A stretch of DNA of 64,000 bases from Baylisascaris procyonis (Eukaryota; Nematoda; Chromadorea; Rhabditida; Ascarididae). Below the pieces are notes generated by a model. That model saw only the letters and a program-made list of their open reading frames with translations, was not told where the DNA came from and made no database searches. The stretch spans positions 48,246 through 112,245 of the forward strand of contig JAZARR010000076.1 of NCBI GenBank assembly GCA_037389465.1, read 5' to 3'. This document shows, piece by piece, positions 12,701 to 25,597 of the stretch (position 1 is the first letter of the stretch; the number at the start of each line of letters is the position of its first letter). The translations under genes and the position numbers were made by a program.

Positions 12701-14141
12701 GTGACAATTAAAAGGTTAATTATGACACCTTGAAAGATGAGTACAATATTCCTTTCAGCGGAATCTAGTTGTTGCGTTGCTATCCATTGTGCAATTGTTT
12801 TGATAGCTCGACTATACAATCGTAAATATTCCATTTAATCATACGGACCGATTGAGGTTCTATTTTTCACAGTAGTTTTGTTTTCGACAAACGTTTTGGA
12901 GGAGCGACCATCCAGGTGTTTAGACCCTTCTCACCAATACAATTGGGAATGTAAGGAAACGGCAATCATCTACCATATATAAATCATGGAATAATTGCTA
13001 CATTCTTGTGGGTTGAATTGATGGAAAACATTCAATGCTTCCTAGAGAGTTTCTTCTACCGCTTATTAATCTTTAATCTCCAAAAAGATTATCTAGTACT
13101 CTTGGCCACAATCACTCCCTTAAAAAACACCTGTGTGTAAAAGTGGAGGATGGGAAGTATGCAAACGTCGATTTCGGATCGGATTTGAAGCAGGAAATTC
13201 AATTCTTCGCTACAAATATATCCGATTGAGTTCCGAAACAAGGAATAACTCATTTTCAATTGGAAAGAATAGTCGAATAGACTGTAAGAAATTTGACAAG
13301 AATATGTGTTGCAATAGAATTTATTAACCAAAGTTGAGAAAAAATGCGCAAACTGGCGTCAACAATGTACATAAACGTACGTTTTGAACGCTCGCCGCTG
13401 TTGTGTAGAATTAATCTTGGCGAGAACGGGGCATCATTAGTCAGTGTCTGACACTGCGCCACTTCAACATCGCCCGGCACCAAAGCCAACGCAATTCGTT
13501 CACCGTCCTATTTTTTTCAGTATTCACATAGAAAATATTTCAATGAAGCAAGCGTTGAATTTACGACAATAAAAATTATAAATGTATAGATGATCGATTG
13601 GATTTAGCGAAATGACGGTGAAATTATTGTGCAGCTATGGGCCTAGTAACCAACTCGTCAAGCTCATCTTATTTCTTTCTTTGGGTAATATCTTGCAGAG
13701 TATTTCCCTTCCCCATGGGAATATCTTTGAACTGCATGAGGAATGAAGCTTTAATAAATAGAGGTGAATAATTGAATGGAAAATGCCGATAATTGGTCTC
13801 ACTTGCAATGAATCACTTTCTAGTAGAAGCATTTTCAAAGAATAGCTCAATTTTAATGATAGTAAATTCAACAGAACGCTATTCTAGGCAAATTATTCTA
13901 GAATTTCATTTCCATTTTCACATCTACAACTCATCACAGGTGGATAGAAAAATTTTCAGGAAGATCTTCGTTGTTAATGCTTCCATGTCGATAGAATCCT
14001 CTACTAGAAAGATCATCGCTTCTTACCTCTACTTTACTCGAAATTTACCCATCTAAATTGGTTATCAAAAGTGGAAATTGCTAAAGCAATTTGAATTGTA
14101 TAGTAAATGAGTGAAACGAGTTGATTACCAGCGGAGCGTAC

Positions 14142-14308
14142 CTTAGAGATACGAAACTCGTAGAAGGACGAATACACGCAGCATGAGCCTTTTTCAAAGA
14201 CACATCGCATTGAAGCGTGACATTCGCGCTTAACATAAATTCCGAATATAACACCATATTATTTGTAGCATTAAATGTGAGGAAGTATAGGACGTTCACC
14301 GCCGTCAT
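14142..14308 (-). CDS. Candidate first exon of an unassigned minus-strand gene (unit copy of 3151-3317)
   Basis: The frame opens with ATG at 14308, reads MTAVNVLYFLTFNATNN at the N-terminus and ends VSLR just before a strong donor, AAG|GTACGC, at phase 2. No downstream exon with a matching phase was established. It lies about 115 bp from, and divergent to, the first exon of the plus-strand gene. It may be chance. Confidence 0.25.
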
Positions 14309-14424
14309 AAAAACTTTCTAATTAACGCTCAGATTTTCTGCATATACCATATTTCCTTATGCATCATCATAACTAACCTTTTTCCGATCATGTGGGAGCT
14401 CGTTGTGCGTTGAATACTTTTGAG

Positions 14425-17400
14425 CAATGCGATCATTGGAAGAGGAATTACGAATAGCAAAACGTGATAATGATGTATTATTAACTCTGTATCGTGAGGA
14501 AATGCTACGACGAGCATTTGCAGAGGAACGCCTTCGTATATTACAACAACGTATCGCCTCACAAGGGTAGATTTTTTTCTAATACTTTTTTTTTTTTTAA
14601 TTTTACAACAGATGATCCACGATGGTTATTCAAACAAGATTTATATTAGCTAAGTGCAAAAATTTATACTAATATCCGATTTAAAAATCAGCTCGTTATC
14701 TTTTACATACTTTAGTCGACAAAGCATTCATTACGAATAGGTATCTCTTCATATCGCTTCCACTTCCGGCTTAGCTGAAGTTATAAGGTAGCGTGAAGGT
14801 TAGGGCTTAGGCTCGTCTCCTGCCCATCGGATACTGACGAGTCGTTTCATCGTTGTTCCACTCAAGAAGAGGATTCGGACTTGCTCCACCGCCTTCGTCC
14901 CTATGAGGCGCCTGGTTGGAGTGAGTCGGTAGGACGGAGCCAGATAGCCTAGTCGGAGCCCTCTTTAAACCGACCGCGCAGTAACCAATACCAAACGATG
15001 AATCCGTTATCTTTTTATGAGGTAGTTTTTTGGTCTCTTCCCATTTCTATCCACCTAATTTCGCTCAAAATTGAAGCTTGCAAGTTGATGCTGCGATAAG
15101 CGTCATAGTTTTTTCTCTTTGATACGCCTGTAGTGTATCTAAATCAAAAGCAGCTGCAAATATTGTCTTGGTGGTTGAACCGTCGCGAATGCATTTCTCA
15201 TCTATCAATAAATCTTCAATCAAATCCAGAGTGTCTTTAGGTTGGCATTAAAAATGTTTAGATTGCTTTATCCACGATTTATAAATAGAGGCTTTCGAGT
15301 ATGAGTATATCGGCAGTTCTGTTTTAGAGCATCAAGTCATGTAGAGAGAGACCTACCCCTGTTTAAACATTTGTATTACGGATGTTCATATTCGTCACCA
15401 GATCTCCCAGGTGGAAGCTTCGGGCATATAGATTTCGAAAAGTTTTAGAAAAGTTGAAAATTTTCGACTCCATCATCGACGTTGCACTGACTTCCTCAGT
15501 GGTGGTTTCAGATGTGGTTTATCTGTGTATTGACCTGCTTCATTGTAACGAAATTTTTTCTGTTATCTGAAATGCTTCATAATGACGAAGAACATTTAGA
15601 CGTTTCGTGCCATTTCAGCTCACTATGATTCTCTTAAAAGGTTTTTTTTGCCATTTTTTTTTTTGAAGCGGACAGTTTGCAGCGGTTCTTATATCTTTAC
15701 CTTCAAAGCGTGAACCTGTATTTTCGCAGAACATAGAGACCCCTTATTTCAGTGTAACTTGTACCATAAGGACTACCTTGTTTCAGAGTGGTCAGCAATT
15801 GGGCGTATGAATAAAACGAAGCCCTTTCTGATATGAAACTTTCACCTTTGTTTCATATCAGGAAGGGCTTCGTCACTTTAAGCGTGACAGAGCAGATTGG
15901 GATTTGAAGAGCAAAAAAGAATGTTTCCTGCATCTCAGCCAGTGCATAAACCAATTTTGTTTAAAAAAAATTGTTTGTTTTCAGTTTGTTATGTGAAAGC
16001 GATATAGTCATAAATGGAGCCTCACCGGGCGCAGCAAGCGTGGTGCCGCTGAAAACGGTTGAACAGCGTCGCAAATTCGAGGTTAATGATGCTAGCTCGT
16101 TGGCTTCGACATCACAGCCTTCTCGGAGGCAGACACCGAAGAAGGTGAGTCCCCCTTATCTTCTGTAAAAGTTCAAAGGCTGATAATTCTAGGACCTGTT
16201 TAGCGGCGAGGGTGGCACTCAATTCACCGGAAGTCATAGCTTTAAGCAGTCAACGGCTGGCTGTCTCAACTAAGTTTTGCTCAGCGGTTAGGTTTTGACT
16301 TGTTAGCTGGATTTGCACTGGGTTCAGTTGGTTTTGAATTGACGCCGCGCTCAACGTCGTTAAAGTAAAGGTAGTATTCTGTTGCGGTTAACTAGTAAAT
16401 GTCATATGAATGATTTTATTGCTGAGAAAACAGCCTCCAACCAACTAGAACGATATTGTGGACCGCGGTATGCACTTCATGATTGACTGATTTATGTATG
16501 ACCTTACATACTATCGGTTAAAGGTATTATATAGATTTTTAATAGAGGAAGGGTCGTAAAGGCCTTGGATTTTTGTTCTTTTTTCTATACGAGCAGGGAT
16601 TTGGGTGCGCTAAGCAGGATGATGGTTTCGCGGTGCGAAGCATTCGTTTAGTGTGTCGTACTGCTTCACCGCCCTTCCACTCTCGGCGCGCACCTTTCAA
16701 GTGGCGAGAATGTCGTACTGCTTCACTACTTCTTCCCTCCTACTCTGCTGCACAGGTATCGGCAATTAAGGGTCGTCCAGCCTATGAGGCGTTAATCCGA
16801 GTCGCATCCATAAGCTCCAAAAGGAGTCCGTTGGACAAGTGGGCGTGTTATGTGAGGATAAAAGGAAGGTGTGGTGAGACGGCTCTTTGTGTGAAATTCT
16901 TTTATTCGGTCTGAATACTTTTGCCCATTTGCACAGCGGTAAAAAAGAAAGTTCTCATAAAGTGCACAGGATTTTAGTACAATAAATGGCTATTTCTATC
17001 AGTATCTGTTTATGATGGTAGGCGACGCTTGAATAGAGTTTAAAAATGAATGATCTTTAAGTAAGCAGGTGATGCGCAGTTTCCTTCTACCATCAAGCAG
17101 TTGCGTATTTTTAACTCAACAGAAACTTCTCAAGTTACAGTGATGATGATGGTATGATTGTATTGTGATGTTTTTTAGCTCGACAAGGGTCGTGGACCTG
17201 AGGTTGACTCAATTCAAGCAATTCGTCGTACGAGATCTGGTTACTCATATTTTATTCAGCGGAACAATACCTTCGAAGCGAATCCATCTCCACCACTTGC
17301 GGTAATCGTTTTAAGACTTGAGATAACAAGCAAACCTAGACCCTTCAATGTTGACGATAAGCAACTCTGGATGGTAAAATTTTTTGCTGTTGTTCTAGGA

Positions 17401-20400
17401 GGTCTAATTGGACCTCCTTCCCTGAAGCTTGAGTTTACTAACAGGGCTTCTCAGGTACCCGCATTTCTACGAATGCTTATATGAATCTCACATGTGGGAA
17501 GTCAGAATTGTTTGCGCTGCCTAACTCTTTAAAGTTTTGCTACAGTGTTTAGCCATCAAAAGGGCATACTGAATATCAAGGTAGATATTCAGCCGTTAGG
17601 AAATGAGTGAACTGATCTGTGTGGGAGGAGGGGAGATCCGTATGGGAGGGGGGGGAGGAAATAAATACTGATCTGTATGGGAGGAAACAAATTTTTAAGA
17701 AATAGGGCGAAAGGTCTTGTCACAGTGTGTGGCAATGGCATTCAGACAGTTGTTTATCTTCCAGCAAATATTTAGAACTTGCGTGATTAAGGCAGCTTGA
17801 CTGCATCATTGTTGAGCAGGTATGTCGAGCATAGCGAAAAGCCTCGCCAAAGCGAAAAGGAATGTTGCTGTTTTCAGTAAGTAGTGAGCCGTTTAGAATA
17901 TCTTAAATGCAAGATTTTATGAAACAGTCATCAAGTTGAAAAAAAAAACGAGTAACTTGGAAAATTCACAATTTTTTTAAAAGGATTCTTCATATATATG
18001 AATTGACGAAAATTGACGATAGTTTTATGAAATTGCAGAATTCCAGAATTATCCTGCAGAAAATACGGATGATGAAGATCGTTCTGGATATGCTGCTTAC
18101 TCGCTTTTGGCTGTAAATTTCGACCTATATCGGTCGCCTAAACTTGAAAATATTGGCTTGCATCCTTCATCTCTGCTTCTAGTTTTCCAAGTGACCTGCT
18201 GTCCATAAACTGAATATTTAAGGACAATGGGGCATTATCCAAGTTTATGTGACCTTAAGCTTGAATAATCAAATCTCATAAGCTCTCAGGATTGGTTGCC
18301 TCGTCGAGTCGTTTGTTTACAACATGCGAGGTCCGTATATGGCGATCGGGCAGTATAATGTTTCTATTACAGGATGCGTTGTTGATACGAAATGCATCAT
18401 TTGTGAAGCGTTCAGAGGAAAGGCAAATGCGCATAATGGAAGCGTCAAAGCGTCGTGCTGCATTAGCGGCCGAGAAGCGCCTCTTAGCTTGCGATCTTCT
18501 AGCAGGCAAAATCGACGTTCACAATGCACTACCTAAACTTAGTGCTGACATTGGTGATATAGTAGCTTTTCCGCCGAGTGCAATGGCACAAGCTACTCGC
18601 AGGTTTGTTCATTCTGGAAACTTTTCTGCTTACTGTACGGCTCATCAGCTACTTAGGTATTCTATAATAGTTGCCCATCTTGCCGTCAGTACGGGACGAG
18701 AGTGTCAATGCTGGTTTTCGAATGGTATATTTGATACCACATTTACCTTTTTAGTTCGTAATTTCATTATACGAGGTATGATACCTTTACTAAATTGAAT
18801 AAGGATAAAATTAAAAGACAGCACGAGCGTAGGTTATACTCTTCATTAGAGAAATTAAAAGCACCCGTTCACAGATGGTACTCAACATGAAAACTCATCG
18901 TTTAATATATATGCCTTAATGTTGTCGAATTGGTTGTGAGGCGGTAGATGGGTTAAATTTAAACGATCCGTAGAGATTTATTGATTTAACTAAGACTGCC
19001 ACATTTTTAGTGACAGACGACTGTCACTTGATGCAGATCATTGAGGGAAAATTAGTGAGAGTCTTTGCCAACATCAGTGCTTAATGTGGCAATGTTTGAA
19101 GTATAACAAACTCTTGTTGGTCGAGTTACCAGTGAACAGTTCAATACCGCTGTCTTAACGAACGTATGGTGCAAGAAATGCTCACTATGTGATGCATCTG
19201 CAAGGGGCATTGACGCTTCTGCTGCATCGTTCTTTCATTAGAGTTCATTTGTGCTCTAGCTCTAGCTGCATCATTGCCCAGTTATGTGTTTCAGAATTTG
19301 GATTGCTTACTTGCTTTGATTTACTTTTCATTGGGCAGATATCATTTAACGTGGATTCATCTTAGGAGGGTGCAAAAAACTGGCGAATTCGTCGTGCGAC
19401 GATCGAAGGATGTTGACGAAGGGAACCGTCATGTTGATCGTCTACTGGCATTCTGTTATAGTCAGGTAACGCAACAATAACTTTAGAATTTTTGTTGAGT
19501 CAAGTACCACTACCAACACATCTGAGCCATTGAAGGGTCAGTGAACTGAGTAATAAATAATTTTGTCTCAGGACATTTTTGCTTATAGTTGTTGATCAAA
19601 TGTTGAATTGTACGGTCGATTGTAAAAATTGTTGAAAAGCAATAAAATATTCCGAAGGTATCGAAGATTTGGAGATGCCGAGAGTAGACCACTTGCGTCA
19701 TACTTGAAAGAGGCAGCTTTAGTGTAGAATATAGCTTCAGAACATGTTGCTTCGTGTTACGGTTACGGCGCGACCAGAACTATTGAGCGGGGAGCGGGGG
19801 GGGTGGGGAGGAGGAAGGCGCTGGTAAATAATTTATGCCAAAGTAACCCAGGAATCAAAAGGCGTAGTAATTGAAAGAAACTGGTGCAGTTTCAGCTGAG
19901 GCCACATCCAACAAAGCTATATTTGCATAAAAGTCGGTAAAAATCCCTCGCTTCGCTTGTCTTCCCTCTGAAAATTTTATCACGCTTCAATCACATCTTG
20001 GAAAAGTTGTCGGCCCGACTGATCGTATTGCCTTCAGAAATTGCAGCATGCTTTGCTAAGTTGAAAAACATTTTTGCGCATTTCATTCATTCTGTCTTCA
20101 AAAAAAAAAAAAAAACTCACTTCTCACGCCAAAAAATAGTGGACAAAATATGCCAAAGATCTGGTACGGCATAGTGCTTTGTATTTTCGTTAACCAGTTT
20201 CATAAATTACCACACATCCGGGATAGTGCCCTCAGATATTATTGGAATCGACTGCTGGCAGAAAACTTCTAGTGAAAATAGGTGTCTTCCTGATTCTGTC
20301 GGTGTGAAATGAAAATACAGCCAGTGCGAAGTGTGCGCAATGTTTTTGGCATTTTTGATATTCGAACCTATGGGTAGCACTATACTTACGGAATTTCATA

Positions 20401-20774
20401 AGTCTAGTATTAGTGATTCCCGAGTTGAAAACTACCGAACAAGTAAATAGGCTCTCGTAGCCTCGATACTGTGCTTTGCAAACCTAGACTTGTGGGATCA
20501 TGTAAAGACCGCTTATAAATGTTGTACTCATAGCAGAACAGAAGTGCAATCGACGATGTTATATCATGTTCGCCCATACAGCTCCATAGTTTCAGTTCAG
20601 AGGGGCGCCGAATGAAATACATTTGCTGCGATAGTCTTTAACAAGGCGTTATCGGGGAAGGGGGGGGGGGGTGGAGGAGAAGTGAGAGGGATGCACCAAC
20701 TGTGAGTTTTCCTCATAAGGCATTTCGATTTATTGCAGAAAGATTCAAGTGTCTCCTCAATTCCTCCGTATTGA
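14425..20774 (+). CDS. Unrecognised coiled-coil, basic protein; array gene copy 2 (ten exons)
   Basis: Second copy of the gene at 3434-9469. Exons are 14425-14566 (ATG at 14427), 15985-16144, 16756-16851 (optional), 17179-17301, 17553-17580, 17820-17876, 18039-18112, 18373-18602, 19366-19465 and 20739-20774. I saw no substitution in any exon relative to copy 1, so both would encode the same 315- or 347-residue protein. Intron 1 is enlarged by a 300-bp insertion at 14705-15004 plus an 11-bp duplication. Other intron differences are single-base homopolymer changes. Function and family are unrecognised. Identity of the exons means both copies are probably intact genes rather than a gene and a pseudogene. 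Confidence 0.72.
14694..15015. mobile_element. 300-bp retroposon-like insertion with 11-bp target-site duplication
   Basis: Copy 1 reads straight through CGTTATCTTTT near 3692-3702. In copy 2 that 11-mer is present twice, at 14694-14704 and 15005-15015, flanking 300 bp (14705-15004) that is absent from copy 1. The insert is GC-richer than its surroundings. No terminal inverted repeats or poly-A tail are obvious and no coding frame is recognised. The target-site duplication shows transposition; the length suits a SINE-like or truncated non-LTR element. Confidence 0.8.
15816..15873 (+). other. Near-perfect hairpin in intron 1, copy 2
   Basis: Arms 15816-15839 and 15850-15873 are identical in sequence to the copy 1 hairpin, including the 10-nt loop. 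Confidence 0.75.
16756..16851 (+). CDS. In-frame 96-nt candidate cassette exon (copy 2)
   Basis: Identical to 5452-5547, phase 0 at both ends, between exons 15985-16144 and 17179-17301. Confidence 0.4.
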
Positions 20775-21257
20775 TAGTGGGGCGAGATAAGCTTCTGTAG
20801 TGTATTACTGTGGTTCTTCTTTAATCTGCATCATCCAATGTTTTCAGAGAGTACGGGCGAAACAGGCTCATATTGGCCTGTAGTGTGTGAGCACTCGGAC
20901 GAACCTGTGCTAATATGTGTATATTGAATTGCATCGCTTATTGGCTGACGTGTACGACATTCTTGACTTATTCACTGATCGTTTCGTTCATAGTGCATCG
21001 TATCCGTTTTTTCTGAAATCTCTTTTTTATGGTTGTTTGGATTGGGGGGAAATTTAGATGAAAATAAAGGGAAAAAAGGGTAATTGTTGAGAATCGTTTT
21101 CGTTATGAACGATTGAATGGAACGGATACGTATTTCATATTATATAGTCAAATTGTTGATTCAGTTATGGTATGAATTCCTGGTTTTGTGGATTTTAATC
21201 CTTTTAATGCTTTTTTCATCAATTCTCTGAATTTTTTTCTTTAGAAGGTAGTTTGAG

Positions 21258-21261
<4 letters not shown>

Positions 21262-21292
<31 letters not shown>
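21262..21292. repeat. AT dinucleotide microsatellite
   Basis: An uninterrupted run of about 15 TA units. The matching site in copy 1 (about 9961-9980) is shorter and followed by about 20 bp of unique sequence missing here. Confidence 0.9.
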
Positions 21293-21295
<3 letters not shown>

Positions 21296-22821
21296 TGTAC
21301 GATTTTTTCTGCTCTCGAGTCATGAAACTGTGGAAATTGTTATAGCGAATTGCAAGTGTAATGCTGTAATTTGTTTCTGATTAGTCTAGCTAAAAGGACT
21401 AAAATTGTAACTAAAGTTGTAAACGAGATATCATTGAAGATACATGCTTGTGGCAGCGCACAGTGGAACTGTGTTTTGAAACAAGGCCATTAAACGACAT
21501 CAAACCACTGCATAAAGTGAAATGTTATATGCAAATTTAGTCAGTGATCATTGAATGTGTGCAGCTGGTCTCGTATCAATGTGATGAAACGTTTTCGAAT
21601 ATAACCAGCGCCATACGTTGGCCTTCTTTTCTGAGTTATTTAATTGGCAAAGCATTCTCTTTCGGCAGCCGATCGGGTACGTTAAGGATCAAAGAACCAT
21701 CGAATCTTCGGTCTTGTCTCCGGAAAAATCGCCAATTGCAGTTTGCAGCCGATTTAAAAGAAAAAAAAACGGGAGAAGTCGGAACGAAACGTACAAGAAT
21801 CTTCCCGATGAGCGTTTTCTGATGGCGAGTGGTTTTCTGGATTAGATGAAAGAGAAGGAAAAACCACAACAGCGAAATTCCCTCAATCAGATTCCAGAAG
21901 GTGGAATGCAATTTATTAAAACAGTGAGAAATGTTGGAAACTGAAACTCGGTTTAAAATATAACCAAATCTAGGACCAGAAATGGAAATGGAGGGAAGTT
22001 TACGATCTCGGTAAGATCAAGTGAAACGAAGAAGAGCGAAGAAAAACATTCCAAAGAGCGTTTGCAACCACAACCTTTCTGGCTCTTTAATTAATTGTAA
22101 TCGTCTATACCTCATTTATACACTTAGGTCGACCCTCAAAAATTTCATCTTCAGAGCCAGCAATCTTCCAGAAGGCTGGAACTATGGAAAAAACTCCAGA
22201 ATTCGCGCACTCCTACATTCCAAGCATGCTTATAGGCTTTTCACTACAATGCTCCGTCTTGTTTCTACATTCGGGATCAAGGGGGAAAGTTATGAACGGG
22301 TGACGAACTCTCTTGGATTGAGAAATGATAAGAATTCTCCGAGATCTCGAGTTGTGAGATTCAAACTTTAAAGCTACCCAAATTCCATGTGATAAGGTTG
22401 AAACTTAAACGCCAATTTCGGCCCAATGCCAGCAATGATGTCTGCGCAAATTTCATCCCCCTTGGTAATATACGTGCACTGGAGTGCAATGCAAGAACAA
22501 GAAATAAACGCAACAAACGAAAGCAATGTTCACATTATGGTCCAACATTGATTCTTCTGGACGATAAGTGGGATTGCATATTCCAGCGAAAGAGCATCGA
22601 GCTTCATTGCGGACGGAGTTGTCTGCTTTCTGGTATGGCGCAGATGTCGTTGATACGGACGAACCCAGCGTCTTCAAAGCGAGGCATTGACTGAATGAGG
22701 CGACGATTGCCTAAGTAAGGGTCATTTTGTCAAAAACGTGTTCTTCGTACCAATCTTAATCTTCGTTCCTCCTCGTTCAGTCGATATAACGCTACTAGAA
22801 GCATGGGACGTCTAACAACAT

Positions 22822-23040
22822 TTATTCGTGAACATCACCCGAATTTCTTAAATCTCGGTTTTTGCAAGATCGGAGGTCCTCGTTCTCGGCTGCTATCACA
22901 TATGGTGCAGAATGGTCTTTTGTTTCGTCATTAGCTCGCCGAGCCTTCTCGAACGGTATGTAGCCTACCACCCGTGGGGAAACAGGAGCCCAGAAAAAAG
23001 ATCCCAAAACCGCAATTTTTCGATCGTAAGGGGGTACCAC
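22822..23040 (-). other. Minus-strand open frame, possibly an exon
   Basis: A 72-codon frame with varied composition (for example KARRANDETKDHSAPYVIAA) that also occurs at 517-735 and 11515-11733. Copy 3 differs from the others by two amino-acid changes. The overlapping plus frame (22912-23112) is equally open, so coding status is undecided. Confidence 0.2.
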
Positions 23041-25597
23041 ATGGAAAATTTGGAAAAATATTTTTTCCCTCCGATTTCGATGATTTTCTTATCAAACGAT
23101 AGAGCTTGGTGAAGTGATTATGGATATATGCGTCGTTTGCTGATTGATGTGAAAGGAAGGAAATTAGAGGTCGAGGAATCTTGCATTTTTATTTTTTTTA
23201 ATCTTGCATTCTTACAAATACGATCTATTTTCACTACTTTCTTGTCTATTTATTTTATTTTATTTTGCATTTATAGTTTTTAAATAATCTCATGTTTTAA
23301 TTTATGATGCATTCATAGTTTTAAATAATTAAATAAATAATGTCTTTATTTTGGCGTGTCTCCGGCCGAAGAGAAGTAGTGTGATGCATGATGCGGATTT
23401 TCGGTCGGGGGGGTTGGGGGGGATCCGTAAGGAGAACAATTTGTCGGGGTAAGGAATCCAAAAGGAAATTCGAGGAGGAAAAATCAGCGTTTTCTCCGAC
23501 GAAAATCGATTTTTCGAGGCTAAAACCTCGAAAGACGAAAGTGAATTACTCTGCAGCCAGGTCTCCACACCATCTTAAACAAAAATAGGATGAGATCTTC
23601 CCTTAATAATTCGAACTCTCGTGGTTCACTTCTATTATCATATAAAATTGTGAGGGATGGCGTTAAATGCCAACAATAGCTATAGCGTATAAGATCGACC
23701 GAATGCCAAATATTTCATCTACTACAAAAAAAAAAACAACTTAAAACCGTTTCAACTCCCCCCTTCCCCCTCCACAAAAAAAGTGAAAAAACTCAAGTAA
23801 ATAAATAATTTTCACAAAATCTTATCTGTTGGCAGAAATATTCCGCTCAAACTCTCTCTTTTAAGTGCAACGATAGTTTTTATATATTGCTGAATATTTT
23901 ATGGTAATTCATATGTGGATCATTCACGCTACTCAATACCAATCCAAAGCGCTCAAAATGCTCTCGTTCCACTTATATTTCTCTAGGAGGCTTCTATGGT
24001 TGTCACAGCAAAAACACCGAATACAGCATTTGTTGGTGACAATTAAAAGGTTAATTATGACACCTTGAAAGATGAGTACAATATTCCTTTCAGCGGAATC
24101 TAGTTGTTGCGTTGCTATCCATTGTGCAATTGTTTTGATAGCTCGACTATACAATCGTAAATATTCCATTTAATCATACGGACCGATTGAGGTTCTATTT
24201 TTCACAGTAGTTTTGTTTTCGACAAACGTTTTGGAGGAGCGACCATCCAGGTGTTTAGACCCTTCTCACCAATACAATTGGGAATGTAAGGAAACGGCAA
24301 TCATCTACCATATATAAATCATGGAATAATTGCTACATTCTTGTGGGTTGAATTGATGGAAAACATTCAATGCTTCCTAGAGAGTTTCTTCTACCGCTTA
24401 TTAATCTTTAATCTCCAAAAAGATTATCTAGTACTCTTGGCCACAATCACTCCCTTAAAAAACACCTGTGTGTAAAAGTGGAGGATGGGAAGTATGCAAA
24501 CGTCGATTTCGGATCGGATTTGAAGCAGGAAATTCAATTCTTCGCTACAAATATATCCGATTGAGTTCCGAAACAAGGAATAACTCATTTTCAATTGGAA
24601 AGAATAGTCGAATAGACTGTAAGAAATTTGACAAGAATATGTGTTGCAATAGAATTTATTAACCAAAGTTGAGAAAAAATGCGCAAACTGGCGTCAACAA
24701 TGTACATAAACGTACGTTTTGAACGCTCGCCGCTGTTGTGTAGAATTAATCTTGGCGAGAACGGGGCATCATTAGTCAGTGTCTGACACTGCGCCACTTC
24801 AACATCACCCGGCACCAAAGCCAACGCAATTCGTTCACCGTCCTATTTTTTTCAGTATTCACATAGAAAATATTTCAATGAAGCAAGCGTTGAATTTACG
24901 ACAATAAAAATTATAAATGTATAGATGATCGATTGGATTTAGCGAAATGACGGTGAAATTATTGTGCAGCTATGGGCCTAGTAACCAACTCGTCAAGCTC
25001 ATCTTATTTCTTTTTTGGGTAATATCTTGCAGAGTATTTCCCTTCCCCATGGGAATATCTTTGAACTGCATGAGGAATGAAGCTTTAATAAATAGAGGTG
25101 AATAACTGAATGGAAAATGCCGATAATTGGTCTCACTTGCAATGAATCACTTTCTAGTAGAAGCATTTTCAAAGAATAGCTCAATTTTAATGATAGTAAA
25201 TTCAATAGAACGCTATTCTAGGCAAACTATTCTAGAATTTCATTTCCATTTTCACATCTACAACTCATCACAGGTGGAAAGAAAAATTTTCAGGAAGATC
25301 GTCGTTGTTAATGCTTCCATGTCGATAGAATCCTCTACTAGAAAGATCATCGCTTCTTACCTCTACTTTACTCGAAATTTACCCATCTAAATTGGTTATC
25401 AAAAAAAAGTGGAAATTGCTAAAGCAATTTGAATTGTATAGTAAATGAGTGAAACGAGTTGATTACCAGCGGAGCGTACCTTAGAGATACGAAACTCGTA
25501 GAAGGACGAATACACGCAGCATGAGCCTTTTTCAAAGACACATCGCATTGAAGCGTGACATTCGCGCTTAACATAAATTCCGAATATAACACCATAT

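Larger units (their letters stand above)
9470..14424. other. Downstream part of unit 1 and start of unit 2, no confident gene
   Basis: It holds the 3' UTR region of gene copy 1, an AT microsatellite near 9961-9980, a poly-G tract near 9355-9366, and then the copy of 1-3433 starting at 10999. Open frames at 10252-10530, 10326-10553 and 10729-11079 differ from their counterparts in the next unit mostly by amino-acid-changing substitutions, which argues against coding. Confidence 0.6.
1..25597. repeat. Tandem segmental duplication array, unit about 11 kb
   Basis: The first bases of the window recur at 10999 and again at 22291, giving offsets of 10,998 and 11,292 bp. Similarity continues almost base for base up to about 25,597, where copy 3 departs from the other two (equivalent to about 3268 and 14259). 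Taking that break as the unit boundary, complete units are 3269-14259 and 14260-25597, and 1-3268 is the tail of an earlier unit, so the array extends left of the window. The main length difference is a 311-bp gain in unit 2 at 14705-15015. Other differences are homopolymer and AT-repeat lengths, a 14-bp difference near 22,648, about 28 extra bp near 23,190 in the last copy, and scattered substitutions. The high identity implies a recent origin or ongoing gene conversion. An assembly artefact is unlikely because of the private insertion and substitutions. Confidence 0.95.
20775..25597. other. Downstream part of last complete unit, no confident gene
   Basis: It contains the copy 2 polyadenylation candidate (21063), an AT microsatellite, and then the third copy of the window's first 3.3 kb. 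Differences here from the earlier copies include 14 extra bases near 22,648, one extra A in a run near 22,513, and about 28 extra bases near 23,190. The stretch ends at the array boundary. Confidence 0.6.

Noticed and set aside
22389..22694. 101-codon plus-strand frame present only in the last copy
   Set aside because: It exists only because of length differences between copies; the other copies are interrupted.
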